A DNA stretch of 64,000 bases from NCBI GenBank assembly GCA_030686995.1, contig CM060687.1, positions 170,486,090 to 170,550,089 of the forward strand. The letters are read 5' to 3'. Below are positions 45,721 to 58,155 of this stretch, piece after piece (within the stretch, counting starts at the first letter, position 1; each line of letters opens with the position of its first letter). Made by a program: the position numbers and the translations under genes. The notes under the pieces are model-generated. The model was not told where the DNA came from. It was given only the letters and a program-made list of their open reading frames with translations, and did no database searches. The DNA is from Artemisia argyi. Its lineage: Eukaryota > Streptophyta > Magnoliopsida > Asterales > Asteraceae.

Positions 45721-45733
45721 TGGTACCAGAGCC
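45721..45733 (+). other. Primer binding site, initiator-Met tRNA type
   Basis: TGGTACCAGAGCC, 2 bp after the 5' LTR. Confidence 0.85.
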
Positions 45734-46002
45734 ACGTCGCTCAAATTTTCAAAACAAATGGTTTTAAAAATTGAGTACGATCCATGTATCAAATTACCCA
45801 TTAAGGAGGATTTAATATGAAAAATGTTTTGTTGATTAACTTGTATTAGTTTTGATATTATATACACTAATTATACTAGCTCGAGATAAGATTATGCTTA
45901 AAACAAGTGTTATATGTTCGTTTTTAAAATCAGAAAGTTACACACCTTTCCACAAAGTCAGAAAATAATTTTTAACAAAAATTGCATTTTTGAGTATCAG
46001 AT

Positions 46003-46074
46003 GGGCGGCCCCTTTAATTGTCTGGGCGGCCCCCTTAAATACTGGGCGGCCCCCTTAAATTTAAGGGGTCCGCC
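46003..46074. repeat. Palindromic array in internal region
   Basis: Three GGGCGGCCCCCTTAAAT-type arms followed by one inverted arm (TTTAAGGGGTCCGCC). Unlike the LTR copies it has no TATA box beside it and would be part of the transcript. Confidence 0.88.
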
Positions 46075-48979
46075 TGTCTGTTCGACAATTTTTCAGAAAT
46101 TTTGAAAAATCATATAAAATTAACCGTAACTCCGTAGAAGTCGCGCCACCCGGTGTTTTAAAGGTAATTGAGTCTACTTTCATTTAAAAATACTTACAAC
46201 TAACCATTACAAACTTAAATAAGTTAGAAAGTCAAAATACTACACGAAGGTCAAAAATTTGAGTCTTGTTTTAACGTAAAACTTGTATTTTACCTTTTCC
46301 TTCGAGTCGGGCATTCCTAGTCGATATATCTTTGAAAAATTAAGTATTTATGTTTTCAAAATATTTATCTTAATTAAATTTTAAAATGGATAGGAAACTA
46401 TTTTATTTTCAAATAAAATCGAGCTAAGTAAACATTGGTATATATAATACACAAAACGACGACAAGTGCTTTATTTGCTATGTGAACTCATTTGTGATTT
46501 TACTTTGTTAATCATTGCTGTTTGTAATTTAGCTATTTGAATATCCTAGCATATGTGATTTGTACTCTATTAGTTTATAGCTAGTTTTCTGGCTTGTTCT
46601 TAACTAGATCTTATGCTAGATTTCTTGCGTTAGGATTGCAATATTATGCTTGCACTGCATATAGGTATAGATGGCTTACTGTTACTCAAACATCTTGTAA
46701 ATGAGTTAAATCTAATCACCTAAATATTTCAAACAATTTAATCTATTCTTAACAACACACTTAAACATTTTCAACAAATTACCTTGTTTTACCTTAATTT
46801 GTTTAATAAGAGAAATTGAATCTTTGTAAAACATTAGTAGTAATATAAAAGAAAAAGTATTTTCAAAATCCAAGTGTGTTCATTATAAGTAACAATGAAG
46901 AGTCTTTCACATAAACAAAACCTATAACTATCATGAAGTAATAAGTCAAATTTCAATCATTCACCAACCTCACTCATAAATAATCTTAGGATTAATGGAA
47001 CACACTATCAAAATGCCTATTTATTTTAAATGAGTGTTTGTGAGGGTCAAGAAAGATCTTGATATTATATCAATTCATTATTCAAATTATGGTTGATATA
47101 TTCATCAAATCTAATTGACGTGTTTTTTAGTGTGGACAAGAAATTGGATTGCTATTTGTTTAGCTTCAATATTATATCAAATTACAACAAAAGATATAGT
47201 CTTGAATCTACATACTCAATCACACTAGATTGATATGAAAATAGTTACATCCTTTGTAGATGAAAAGAGTGTGCATTGGATCATAACTCACACTTGTGTT
47301 GATAATGTCATATTGAATCTACCTGTCCAATAATTGTGTTCAAAATATTAGAATAACATTTTAAACACATTTATAAAATATACAATGAAGTAGGATTGAT
47401 GACTTGGATGTTTCGTCCAAAATATTCAAGCAATTTACATTGCAATGCAATGGATAAATGTGTCATATCCGAAAAACCAAACATGAGCAAACTAACAACA
47501 TATGTAAACTTTGCTCACACTACTTAAAATCCTCACTTCAAGATAAAATACATATTTAAGAATAATACACGCTATATATTCTATGTATTTCATTTTCTTT
47601 GTAGCATGAATGGTTGTGTTACAAGATAATGCACTACACTTTCCTTTTTGAAATAATATAAGTTATTAGAAGTGAAAAATAACTTGTCACATTCCATAAA
47701 CAAATTTTTTTTTTATACTTGTTAAAGTATGATATATAACATTGGCAAAAATCATAGAAAATAATATTTGTTTAAAAATATATTAATGTCTGGTTTTGAT
47801 ATCATTTGAGAATCACAAACTCATTTAAGATAAATAATCTTAATGAGATTCATTTCACAAGAGATGCTAAGGTGCACTCTTAAGTTTAGCACATTTATTA
47901 AATCAAGTAATATGTCATCAAAACCAAACAACCGGTAAATCATGAAGAAAAGATTAAAACTTTTTGTTTACTCTTATCTAAACATTCAACACGTCTCTAT
48001 TAGGATCATGAATAAAATATATCATCAAGATTTACCTTCATTAAAACATGATGTTTGAGTCACATTAAGCCAAGTATTAGTGAATCAAGCAAACTTCATG
48101 TTTGGTAATCTTCGATAGGTGAATTTAGGAACTCAATTTCTTCTAAAAAGAGAATGACTACTGGAGAATCTATTGACTAGAAATTCAATTTAACCTAACG
48201 GTTGAATTGCTTCTATGTGAGAAGTTGGGTGTGTGTAACCCGTAAAAATGGTCGTGTTTAGCCTGAATTGAGCACCACTAGTAATAGTCTCATACTCATT
48301 CTCCAACTTGATTAAATTGCTCTTCCTAAATGTACCTAATGCTAAGCTTACTTTTATGAACTTTGCTTCTCATTAGTTGCTTTCATTCCTAGATTTATGG
48401 CATATTGCATATATGTTATTTCTAGATGTTTATTTGCTCCTATGTGATTTGATTGTATGCCTTTACATGGTTTACTCTATATGCATCATTCATCTAGGTA
48501 TATTTTTCTTTCCTTTAGATCCTACACCCTTATTTTATGAGAACCTTAGTGTCATTTTCCGATAGATCATATTAGTCTGATAATATATCCGGATGAGCAT
48601 GAATTTAATGGGAAGGGAAATCACACTCACTCACATATATCCTTCTACCTCACACCCAAAACCGAGTCATCCTTTGTACTACCAATCTCGAGTCATCCAC
48701 CATTTCCATGTCCTCAAAGGAACCAAGAATCAATATCATACCTCCTAAATCACTCCTCATAAACACCTCCTAAACTAACACGTTTTGTCTAGCCAATCCA
48801 ACACCTACTATCCTTCCATAAACACATAATCATCACACTATAAATACCTCTCTCAACAAGACAACCTTACTATCACCCTCACTAATAAACTTCCACATTC
48901 ATCTCACTCAATTCTACCAAATGACCCTTTTGAGGATCATACTCAATATCAAAACAACAACCATCAATCTCATCCAAAC

Positions 48980-49180
48980 ATGAATCATAAGTTTCATGAC
49001 CAAACCTCAATCCCTATTCACAATCCAACTCCACCACCATCACCTTCCTCCGAACATGAAAAGTTCGTTGAAGAGCTCAAAGAAGCTCATGAGCTTAATG
49101 CTCTTCTTGCGTTGCATCTTATTCAACGCAATTTGGATCAACTCACAATTGTCTCCACCACCAAAAGTTATCACCATTAA
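48980..49180 (+). CDS. Short conserved ORF of SIRE-like non-autonomous elements
   Basis: 66 codons from the ATG. The same frame is open upstream to about 48852 without an ATG and contains 'LPNDPFEDHTQYQNNNHQ', so the true start may be further left. The product is rich in Pro, His, Asn and Ser, then ends in a helical piece, 'FVEELKEAHELNALLAL' followed by 'HLIQRNLD'. A matching piece lies in the host element at 52308-52425 (minus), also near that element's 3' end. Two diverged copies that keep the same residues suggest it was coding. It could be a remnant of a longer 3' ORF of SIRE-type elements (some carry an env-like ORF there). Function unknown. Confidence 0.5.
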   Translation: MNHKFHDQTSIPIHNPTPPPSPSSEHEKFVEELKEAHELNALLALHLIQRNLDQLTIVSTTKSYHH

Positions 49181-49985
49181 CACCTCTTGATGCACACTTC
49201 TCATAATCTCCTATCAATCCACCAACCTATAACCCCGTCCCATGGAGCTTACTTGAAGCTCATGGAGACACTTGCCTTTGTTGCATCCACAACCGAACAA
49301 TTGTGTTCGGACTAAGAGATGAGATACAATACATGTTTTCTCACATTGAAAACTTGTTGCATCCTCTACCACCAACAACAAACACAACACCTCCACCACC
49401 ATCAACAAAACACCTAAAAATCCCATGATTCCCTATCATCCACCCTTGTCGAATGATATATTAATCTAAACCATAATTGGCAACCCTTTGTCATCACCTT
49501 CCCTTTACATTCACAATCATCCCTCCTCATTAGGTTCTAATCTTTGTATTAGGTTCTAATTTTTTTTGGATTTAGGTTGTTGTTTTTAAAACAATAATTG
49601 CATGTGTCATACTTTTAGTGCATATACCTAATATGTCCATATATTGTTCCCCTATTAGTTTCATGCATATATCTATTATCATCATTATATATATGTGCAC
49701 TTGTCTACTAACTTTGTTTTGAAGGATTACTTCACCGCCCGATTCTTTGGTAGCCAAAACAAGTTTTGAGCATACACCAAGGGGGAGCATTGAGGTTGCT
49801 AGGATCAAGGCTTCACTTACGATGATGCAAGCCCGCCTTTTTAGATTCTATCTCAAGAGTTCAAGCGTAGTAGAAGTCTCGTCTTAGAGTCCACCTTTTT
49901 GCTTCGACAAAAGGGGGAGAAGAAGTGTAAACAAGTAACTTATACATTTTACTATAAGTTATAGTTTACATAGTTTGTCATCATT

Positions 49986-49999
49986 AAAAAGGGGGAGAT
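49986..49999 (+). other. Polypurine tract
   Basis: AAAAAGGGGGAGAT directly before the 3' LTR, typical for SIRE-type copia elements. Confidence 0.85.
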
Positions 50000-51689
50000 T
50001 GTTGGCATGAATATTACGATATTTAATCTAAACATCCTCTTCATGTTTTGATGATGACAAAGATGTAAGTTACAACATATAACGTAAAGTGCTTAAGTTA
50101 CTTGTGATCACAATTCTTCTATGCATTCTTACGTCAACAAGCCTCGACATCTCAACGTCTCAAGTATGCTTCAACAATCACTTAAGGTATGGATAAACAA
50201 GTGTTTAATACATCTCATGATCAAATGGGTATTTAATTAACTAATACAAAGTTTATTTAATTATATAAACATATTATATATTTTTGAAAAACACTTTTGG
50301 TAATAAAGAAAAATGTTTTAATCATACTAAATATATGATTTCAAACTTTTAACCAAAATTAGTTAGTTTTTCACCAAATAAACTTTCCCCACTAAAAGAC
50401 AGAAAATCTGGCCGTTTCAGTAGGGCGGCCCCCTTAATTATAAAGGGCGGCCCCCTTAATTTTAAGGGGACCGGCACACAATTAAGGGGACCGGCCACGC
50501 TCCCCTGTCAGATTTGGTCAGAAATTTTTCCCTATAAATACCACCTTAAACCTGGAATTTTTCTCACCTTTTGCACAAAAATTTTCAGATCCAACTCTCT
50601 CTAAACATCCTTCTAAAACCCTTTGATCATAAGATTATTAATCTTTGTTTCAAGTGATCCAATTCTCATCACTCAAAGTGCAAGAAAAGAATCCTCCCTA
50701 TCATAAAGCCAAAGATGTATTAGGATTTATTTAGTGCTTATGTGAAGTTGTGAGTTATGTATATGTAATAAGTAGATCAAGATGATCTTACTTAGTAGTG
50801 ATTTAATGAGTGAGTAAGAAGTAGTGGAAGGAAGTAGTAGTGTGGAGAAGACATGTAGTTGTGAAGATGTAGGTGTGTGATTAAGTAGTGGAGTTTAGAA
50901 GAAGTTGTGATGAAGTTGTGAAGTCGTGAAGACGTGAAGAAGTTGTGAAGCCGTGAAGAAGTTTAGAAGAAGTTGTGATGAAGTCGTGAAGTTGTGTAGA
51001 AGTTGTGTTGTGAGATTGGTTCTAGCTACTATTGGAACTCGACATTTAGCTTAGTTTCGTTAAGTGGTGTAAGCAAAAGTTGTGTACGGTTTTCTCCGCC
51101 AAAAGGGAGCTTGTTGAGTAGTGAAGAAAACTCTCGAGTAGGTGACTCGGGGAGTGGAGTAGGAACAAGGAAGGTGTCCTTGTAGCCGAACCACTATAAA
51201 TCATCGTGTCCGGTTTGCATTTCCTTTCTCTTATCTCTTATCATTTGTTCTTGCATTTATCGCTTTACTTCTATGCTTGCCTACATGTCTTAGTTGTTGC
51301 TTATATAGTTGTGATGATTGATTATGTTGAACATAGTAGTTAATATTGTGATTGTGTGTATAATTGCATGATATGGTCAAATAGATTATTATTCACACTT
51401 CTCATATTAAGTTTAACTTGATAGATAATTTGATACAAAACTTTTTAAGATTTTAAAAGGAAAACGTATTCACATAAAGATCGACCAAAGCTCCATACAT
51501 AAAACTAAGTTTTTCCAAAAGCTTACATATATAATTGATCATGTTGATTAAATGTTGTTTTCATACTAAACTCTAATTGAAGTTTTCCAAACAAACAATT
51601 GAATAAATTTGAATCAACATTTTGAAACAAAGTTTTTATAAAATGAAAAAGAAGGGAAAACTATTCAACCCCCCTTCTAGTTTTCCACA
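50000..51689 (+). repeat. 3' LTR of the non-autonomous SIRE-like element
   Basis: 1690 bp, matching 44023-45718. The GAAGTTGTG array is rearranged (50897-51012): one block gained and another lost relative to the 5' copy. Followed by GAAGT. Confidence 0.96.
50423..50496. repeat. Four-arm palindromic array (3' LTR)
   Basis: Same sequence and position relative to the TATA box as 44446-44519. Confidence 0.9.
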
Positions 51690-52307
51690 GAAGTTAGACG
51701 GGATGAAAGCTCCCCTTTGATGTGTGCTCCCCCTCGTTCGATGGCACTTAGGGATCGAGATATGGAATGCTCGCAAGAAAAATATTAGAGGTACAAGCAT
51801 ATATAGAAGAATATGCAATATACAAATAACAAGCATAACAAACAAATATTAAGGATACATAACAATTATTTCAAAGAGATTATGTTAAAGATCCTAATTT
51901 GCCAAAGAGAGCCATCGGACTTGCTTGTAACAAAAGGTTGGTTGATTCGTATTTGAAAGTGAAAATCATAAGCATATAGTATGCTTAGATGGTTGATGAT
52001 GGAGTGTTTGGAATAAAGATGGTTGAGTTAAGGTGAGGTTGTTGGATTAATGGAGGTATATGTTTGGGTCATGAATGTTGGAGAGTTTGGTTGTGGAGAG
52101 TTTGTAGCGGAAAAGGTTGATTAAGGTTTTGGATGTTGTTCAAGTGAGGGTATTGGATGTGATCTAGTGAGAAAATACTCAATCCAAGTGAAGTGTTCAT
52201 TGAATGCAATGGTTTTTAGGAGAAAGATGCAACAAGGTCAATTGTTGACATGCTTCTCAAGTTGATTTATGTTGTGTGGTGATGAGGGTGATCTAGATGA
52301 AGGTGGA

Positions 52308-52425
52308 TCCAAATTGCGTTGAGCAAGATGTAAGGCTAAAAGAGCACTAAGCTCATGGGATTCTTTTAGCGCCTCAACGAACATTAAGAGTTCGGAGGAA
52401 GGTGATGGTGGTGGAGCATGATAGT
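52308..52425 (-). pseudogene. Short conserved coding piece, copy in the SIRE-like element
   Basis: On the minus strand this reads 'PPPSPSSE', then 'FVEALKESHELSALLAL' and 'HLAQRNLD', matching the ORF at 48980-49180 residue for residue over most of 30 positions. Upstream on the minus strand (to about 52760) the DNA is rich in Pro, Ser, His and Asn codons, but no single frame stays open through it, so this copy looks broken. Its place, downstream of gag and towards the 3' LTR, mirrors that of the other copy. Confidence 0.5.
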
Positions 52426-53170
52426 TGTCTTAGGTGAGGGTTTGAACATGCAACATAGGAATGGCATGTGAAGTGGTGGTGATACTCTTGGTGGTGGAGA
52501 CATGTTTGAGTTTGGGTAATCATGAAAACATGATATGGGTGGAAGAGATGCTTCATGAGTGGATGGTGTTTTTGTTGAATGAGCAACATGTAAAGTGTTG
52601 GTAATGAGGTTGGGATTATTGTTTTGGGATTGTGCATGCTCATCATAAGAAGGAGCACTAGTGGAAGCACGAATGGATGATTTGTTGTTAAATGGATCAT
52701 TTGTGTGAGAGTGAGGTTTAGGTGTTGGTTGATTATGAACAACATCGCTTGAGTTGTGAAAAGATTATGAGGTTTGATTGTAATGTAGAAGGATATGGGT
52801 GAGTAAAGGTTTTTGATATGTAATGTTGGTGAGAAGGAGAGTGAGGTGTTAGGTATGTAATGTTGAAGACATAGGAGGAATTTGGTGTTGGATGTTTGAC
52901 AACATCATTTGGTTTGACGAGCTTTTAATGGAAGTTAGGCTTTCTTCTCCAAACGGGTTATTTGGTGGTTTTGGTTTAATGGGAGAGGTCATGAAGAGAT
53001 GAGTATAGATTGAGAGGAATGCGAGTGTTTATAATGTAGGATTGGTAGGATTAAAGATGTATAAATTTTGATAGAAGGTTTAGGATAAAATAGGTTTATG
53101 AATTTTGGGAAGTGTAGGATGAAATGGGCTAAAGAATAGAAAAAGGAAACAACACCTTTGACCATCAGAT

Positions 53171-53243
53171 GGCCGGTCCCCTTAATTGGAGGCCGGTCCC
53201 CTTAATAATTAAGGGGGCCGCCTTATGATTTAAGGGGGCGCCC
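53171..53243. repeat. Four-arm palindromic array in internal region
   Basis: Two GGCCGGTCCCCTTAATT-type arms, then two inverted arms. The outer flanks are also inverted (CCATCAGATGG on the left, CCCATCTGGTG on the right). Confidence 0.88.
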
Positions 53244-54597
53244 ATCTGGTGATTTCCAGATTGCCAGAAAAGGGTTTTTGGTAGTGAATTGCAGAAAGGT
53301 TGTGTTTTTGGTTTCAAACAAGTCCAACTCTTTGAGGCAATTAAGCATATACTAATTATGTAGGCAATTATGTGGCCAAAGCATGTTAATCAAAGAGATT
53401 AATTAAACAAGCAATTTCATCTAGCATGCAAACATACTCATCAAGCAAGTAAAATATAAGTGCTAGGAAACAATAAGCAACATCAAGTATTTTATAACTA
53501 CATAACTAGGAGGATTAATCCTAATGTGTATCAATGTGCAATAAGTGGGTAGTTATGAATGCATGGATTTCTAGACTTGTTACAAACAAAGTCTTAATGA
53601 ACAAACCATGGTCCTCTTGATTTGATTTAGTTCACTTATAAGTGTCATTTATATAAATATAGATGACAAATATGAGATCACCATGCATGATTTTAAAAGA
53701 GAAGTTTTTAGCATTATTCAACAATGTTTGAAATTAAGTTTTCACTTAGATGTGAGAGTTATTTGAATAAAATAGATTGGTTTTTACTTCAAAATGTGTG
53801 AATGAACGGTAAAGAATATTTTCCCAATCTTTAGTTTTGATCAAAACAAAATTGTGGATATTGATAGTGAAAACATGTTATTTAAAAGTGGGATAGTTAT
53901 TTGAAAAACTATTTTCCAAAATGTGAGGTTTTTGCATATTTTTAGAGATATTAGATTTTTGACAACAAATATCATAAATCAAATATTTTTAAAAAAAATG
54001 TTTATTAAAGATCTCATGCTCAAGAGGATTGGTTAAGCATATTATTATCTCATGCTATCGTTTCTACATATCCTATGATCCTAAAGGAAATGAAGACGAT
54101 AATTTATATGTTAGATGCGAGAGTGTTGAATGGGGTATAACCTAACATCTATAGTTCCTTAGTTTTCGCACGCTTATCTAACTTAATGCCATAGTCTACG
54201 AGAGCTTGTTTCATCCATAGTTTTCCTACGTGAGGGATCTAATCCTACTTCTATATTAACGATCGATCCACTTAACTCATTTCACTTCATCACCATGAGT
54301 TTGCTGATAGTGGATATAGAAGATTTCCATTTTCTATTTCGTTCGGCAATGAACAGTTTTATCTTATTTCTAGGAGAGTCAACCAATGATGTTTCTAGGT
54401 TATAAGAATATAAGCAATTATGTACTAAGCATTAATCTAACTAATCATTTATCTAAGCATGCAAATTATAGTGATGAGCTTAAAAGAAACGCGTACCTTT
54501 AATCTTCAATGGAATATCTTCAAGCACTTCAAGTGACCATGTTGACTTATAGAAATCATTTGTAGATGATATTCCAACTTCTTCCAAGATTGACAAC

Positions 54598-56406
54598 TTA
54601 GCCACTTGGTCCCCATTGTCTCATTGGTCCAAAGTTGTTTGGTCCAAACATATTTAACATTTGGCTAGGATGCATGTATGGTGGTAATATTTCCCAAGGA
54701 TTGTAACTTGGTTGATAATTCCACATTTGATTTCTAGTGTTATTGTAATATTGTCTATTTTGATTTCTTCTAAGTTGAGGTGTTTTAGATCTTGGATGAT
54801 GATTGTTAGGTTTTCTTGGTGGTGAAGTTTTAGATCTTAATTTAGGTTTAGAGGATCCTACTTTGGTCTTTAAGGATGGTTTAAAAAAAGTTTTTACTTT
54901 TTCATCATTCGCAATGGGTATTTTTCTATCTTTTGTAAGTATATACTTAGGATTTGATTCTAATGATTTTTGTTTACTAGATTCACATTCAAACTTTATA
55001 CTTTTATTTTCACTAGTTGAAACATTAGTTGAAGTTAATCCTAGACCGGTTTTATCTCCCGAAGTTTCTTGAACACTTATTATTTTCTTAAGTGGGTTAC
55101 TACAATTTTTAAACTTGTCAAGTTTGAAGATTTCATTTTTAAGTTTTTCGTTTTCATTTTCAACCTCTAAGCATGTTTTACATTTTATAAAAACTTCATT
55201 TCCTTTTTCCAAACGTTGTAGTTTAATTTTTAATTCAAGTACTTCATTTTCTAATAGATTATTAATATGTTTTAGTGACTTATTTTTAGCTATAACCTTT
55301 TTACCTAATATGCATAGCCTATTATATTCACTATCTAGGTCTTTTTCATCTAATGATAAATTTTCGTCACTAAAGTATTCGGTTTCGGAACGTACCTCGC
55401 TTGATGTCTTAGCCATAAGACACTTTTCTTCATTTGTGGTTTCTTTCTTGTCCGCATCGCTATCACTCCAAGCACCTCCGATAAACGCCTTTTGATTTTG
55501 ATCTCTTGACATCATTGGACACTTTCTGATGAGATGATTTGGATTGCCACATTTAAAACACTTCCTTTCATTATATGGTTGCCTAACATATCTTCCTCGT
55601 CTTTTGAAGAATTTCTTGAAGTCTCGTACGGCCATAGCATACTCTTCATCGTCACTTTTGGAGATTGAGCATTCTTCGTCACTAGAGTCCTTTTTAGCTC
55701 TCTACGTAATTGATTTGCTTTGCTCCCTTTTTCCTTTGACCATCTCGGAGTCTTTCTTTATTATTTCTTCGTAGACCTTTATGTTGCTGATCAATTCGTC
55801 AAGTTGTAGAGTTGACAGATTCCTTGATTCTTCAATAGCCGTGACTTTTGCTCGCCATTTTGGATGAAGAGCCCTAAGAAATTTCCTAACAAAATTCTTA
55901 CTAGAAGAATTCTCATCAAGTGCTTTTAAACTTGTAATAATAGTGTTAAATCTAGCAAAAACATTATCTATTGATTCCTCCTCCGGAATCGTAAATTGTT
56001 CATATTGTTGAACAAGAAGATCTATTTTGTTATCTTTAACTTGACTATTACCTTGGTGAGTGATTAGTAAAGAATCCCAAATTTCTTTTGCGGTTTTACA
56101 CATAAAAATTCTTTCGTATTCTTTACGTGGTAACGCATTGTAAATAACCATTTTTGCTTCATTGTTTTTAGAAAGTCTTCTTTTTAAATCATCATTTTGT
56201 TTTTCAAAAGGTACTATTTCATCTTTATTTGTTTCAGGATTATTTTGAGTAGGTAAAAAATCACCATTAGTAATAACATGCCAAAGATCTAGATCTTTTG
56301 ATTTCACATAAGTTTCGAATCGATTTTTCGAATTTAAAAATCCATCACTTTCAAATAGTGGTGGTCTTTGTATAGATTGCCCTTCTAAATATTTTTCAGA
56401 TTCCAT
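54598..56406 (-). pseudogene. SIRE-like copia gag with one in-frame TAG
   Basis: Minus strand, ATG at 56406-56404 (MESEKYLEG). The first 234 codons carry the copia gag domain ([21 protein letters not shown], '[19 protein letters not shown]', '[19 protein letters not shown]'). A TAG at 55704-55702 interrupts; the same frame continues with an acidic stretch, an Arg-rich piece ([15 protein letters not shown]), and a complete zinc knuckle [15 protein letters not shown] long coiled coil (about 55340-55110) and a basic Pro/Ser-rich tail follow to a TAG at 54600-54598. Gag would build the particle and package RNA. Apart from the stop it is intact, but the protease that normally follows is missing. 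Confidence 0.9.
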
Positions 56407-56458
56407 AGATCGTTACAAGTTTTAAAATACAATATATTTTAAAAATCTTGCTAGACGT

Positions 56459-56472
56459 GGCTCCTGATACCA
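56459..56472 (-). other. Primer binding site of the SIRE-like element
   Basis: On the minus strand, TGGTATCAGGAGCC, 2 bp after the LTR. It has one extra G compared with TGGTATCAGAGCC. Confidence 0.8.
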
Positions 56473-56474
56473 AT

Positions 56475-58155
56475 TGTGGAAAACTAGAAGGGGGGGGGGG
56501 GTTGAATAGTTTTATGTCTTTTTAATTTTATTATGAAAACTTAGTTTAGTTTTAAAACCTTTTTTGCTTTTAAAACTTTGATTCAATCTTATGTGAACTC
56601 AAATCTTGAAAAATATGAACAAGTATATCTAAGTATGAACAATAATAACAATGTAAGCTAAGTATGTGAAATCAACACATGCACAATATAAACAATTATA
56701 ACTATATATAAGAGATAAGTACATAATCGTTTATTTTTTAATCCTTAGTTATATTTTGTATGAAAACTATACTTGATCGAAATGATCAATTATATGTATG
56801 TAACCTTTTTAGTTTGATTGTAAAAACTTTATTTTGTGAATGAAACTTTTGTTTGATCTTTAAGTAAAATCAATACTAGCACTATATGAGCAACTATATA
56901 TATACGTCTACGTCTACAAAAGTAATAACGATATAAGCAAGATAATAAGTAAGATATGGAAAGATCTAACCGCGAGACAAAGGATTTATAGTGGTTCGGC
57001 TACAAGGACACCTTCCTTGCCCTACTCCACTCTTCGAGTCATCTACTCGAGAGTTTTCTTCACTATGTCAACAAGCTCCTTATGGCGGAGAAACCTTACA
57101 CACCAATATACACACCACAACTTCGTCACAACTTATTCACACCTTCTACACAACTTCTTCACACCTAGTCACTACTTAATCACAACACTACTTCTTCACA
57201 CCTATCTATCTTCACAACTATCTACTTCAAGCCTATCTTCTTCGCACCAATTTACTTCACAACTAACAACTTCACACCTAGCTTCTTCACTATAATCTAA
57301 TTCCTAACTTTTCTTCTTCACACCAAACAACTAACTAATCACACAATGAATATACCTAGCACAACTATCTACAATCACATATACACAACAATCTTCACAA
57401 AGAGTAATGTAAATAATCTTGATGATGCACCAACAACTTGTATGTGGAGATAACAACAAGTTGTAATACTTCTTGTCTTGGGGGATAGAAGTATTCTTCT
57501 CTTGCACTTGAGAGGATGAAGTTTGAATCACTTTGAAACAAAGAATTATACACTTATGATCAAAGGATTAAGAGAATAGAAATGTGGATCTAGAACAGAA
57601 AGTTTTGGAGTGCAAAAGGTGAGAAAATTCTGTGGGATGAACCAGTATTTATAGGGAGAAAAATACTGTTTGGGAGCGTGGCCGGTCCCCTTAATTGGGT
57701 GTCGGTCCCCTTAAAAATTAAGGGGACCGCCTAGTATAATTAAGGGGGCCGCCTAAGAAAAAAAATATTTTTTCTTCAGATTTTTTGTCTTTTTGTGGGG
57801 AAGTTTTTCCTGAAGAATGTAGCCATTTTTTGGGTTGAAATTTGAATTTAAAATATTTATTTTGAATAAAACATTTCCTATAAATACAAAAATGTTTTGT
57901 ATAAGTTTAAAAATGTTTGTCCCACTTTAATAAAATGTAAGGTTTGTAAAAATAAAAATTCCTTTGATCATAAAATGCATTAGACACTTTGTTTATTCAT
58001 ACCTTAAGTGATATGGAAGCTAAAGCAAATATTTACGACTAAATACCTGTTTACGTCATAATTTTTAGTTCAATGAGTTTACGTTTTTTTGATTATCAAA
58101 ACATAGAGATATCGATATATGTTAATAATGGTTTTAGGCATTATTTATATCAACA
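56475..58155 (-). repeat. 5' LTR of the SIRE-like element
   Basis: 1681 bp. On the minus strand it starts TGTTGATATAAATAATGCC at 58155 and ends CTTCTAGTTTTCCACA. A run of 12 G (plus strand, 56490-56501) is longer than in the other copy. TATAAATA lies at 57653-57646 (minus), with the palindromic array 26 bp upstream of it. Confidence 0.95.
57680..57753. repeat. Four-arm palindromic array (SIRE-like 5' LTR)
   Basis: Same layout as 43403-43476, next to the minus-strand TATA box. Confidence 0.9.

Larger units (their letters stand above)
45734..49985 (+). other. Internal region of the non-autonomous SIRE-like element
   Basis: 4.25 kb, AT-rich, no gag or pol similarity visible. It holds a palindromic array (46003-46074) like those in the LTRs and, near its 3' end, a short conserved ORF (48980-49180). 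The rest (46080-48840 and 49190-49980) shows no coding frame I trust. Confidence 0.8.
44023..51689 (+). mobile_element. Non-autonomous SIRE/Maximus-like element, full length
   Basis: 5' LTR 44023-45718, primer site 45721-45733, 4.3 kb of internal DNA, polypurine tract 49986-49999, 3' LTR 50000-51689. Target duplication GAAGT (44018-44022, 51690-51694). There is no gag, protease, integrase or RT; only a short Pro/His/Asn-rich ORF near the 3' end stands out. It sits inside a related element in the opposite orientation. By eye about twenty substitutions separate the LTRs, so it is older than the gypsy element at 24908. Confidence 0.95.
51695..54597 (-). other. Internal region of the SIRE-like element, downstream of gag
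   Basis: Pol should be here but no protease, integrase or RT trace is visible. The region holds a palindromic array (53171-53243) and the conserved short coding piece (52308-52425). The rest shows nothing I can name. Confidence 0.7.
42204..58155 (-). mobile_element. SIRE/Maximus-like copia element, minus strand, pol deleted, split
   Basis: On the minus strand: 5' LTR 58155-56475, primer site 56472-56459, gag 56406-54598, about 2.9 kb without pol, the insertion 44023-51689, polypurine tract near 43892-43878, 3' LTR 43877-42204. LTRs start TG(T/G)TGATATAAATAATGCC and end CTTCTAGTTTTCCACA. Target duplication GCTGA at 42199-42203 and 58156-58160; removing the whole block and one GCTGA joins the copia gag frame without a shift. 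Lineage is inferred from gag type, LTR and polypurine tract. Confidence 0.93.

Noticed and set aside
54803..55774. Plus-strand Ser/Phe-rich ORFs
   Set aside because: They are antisense to the SIRE-like gag, whose zinc knuckle and gag core are on the minus strand.
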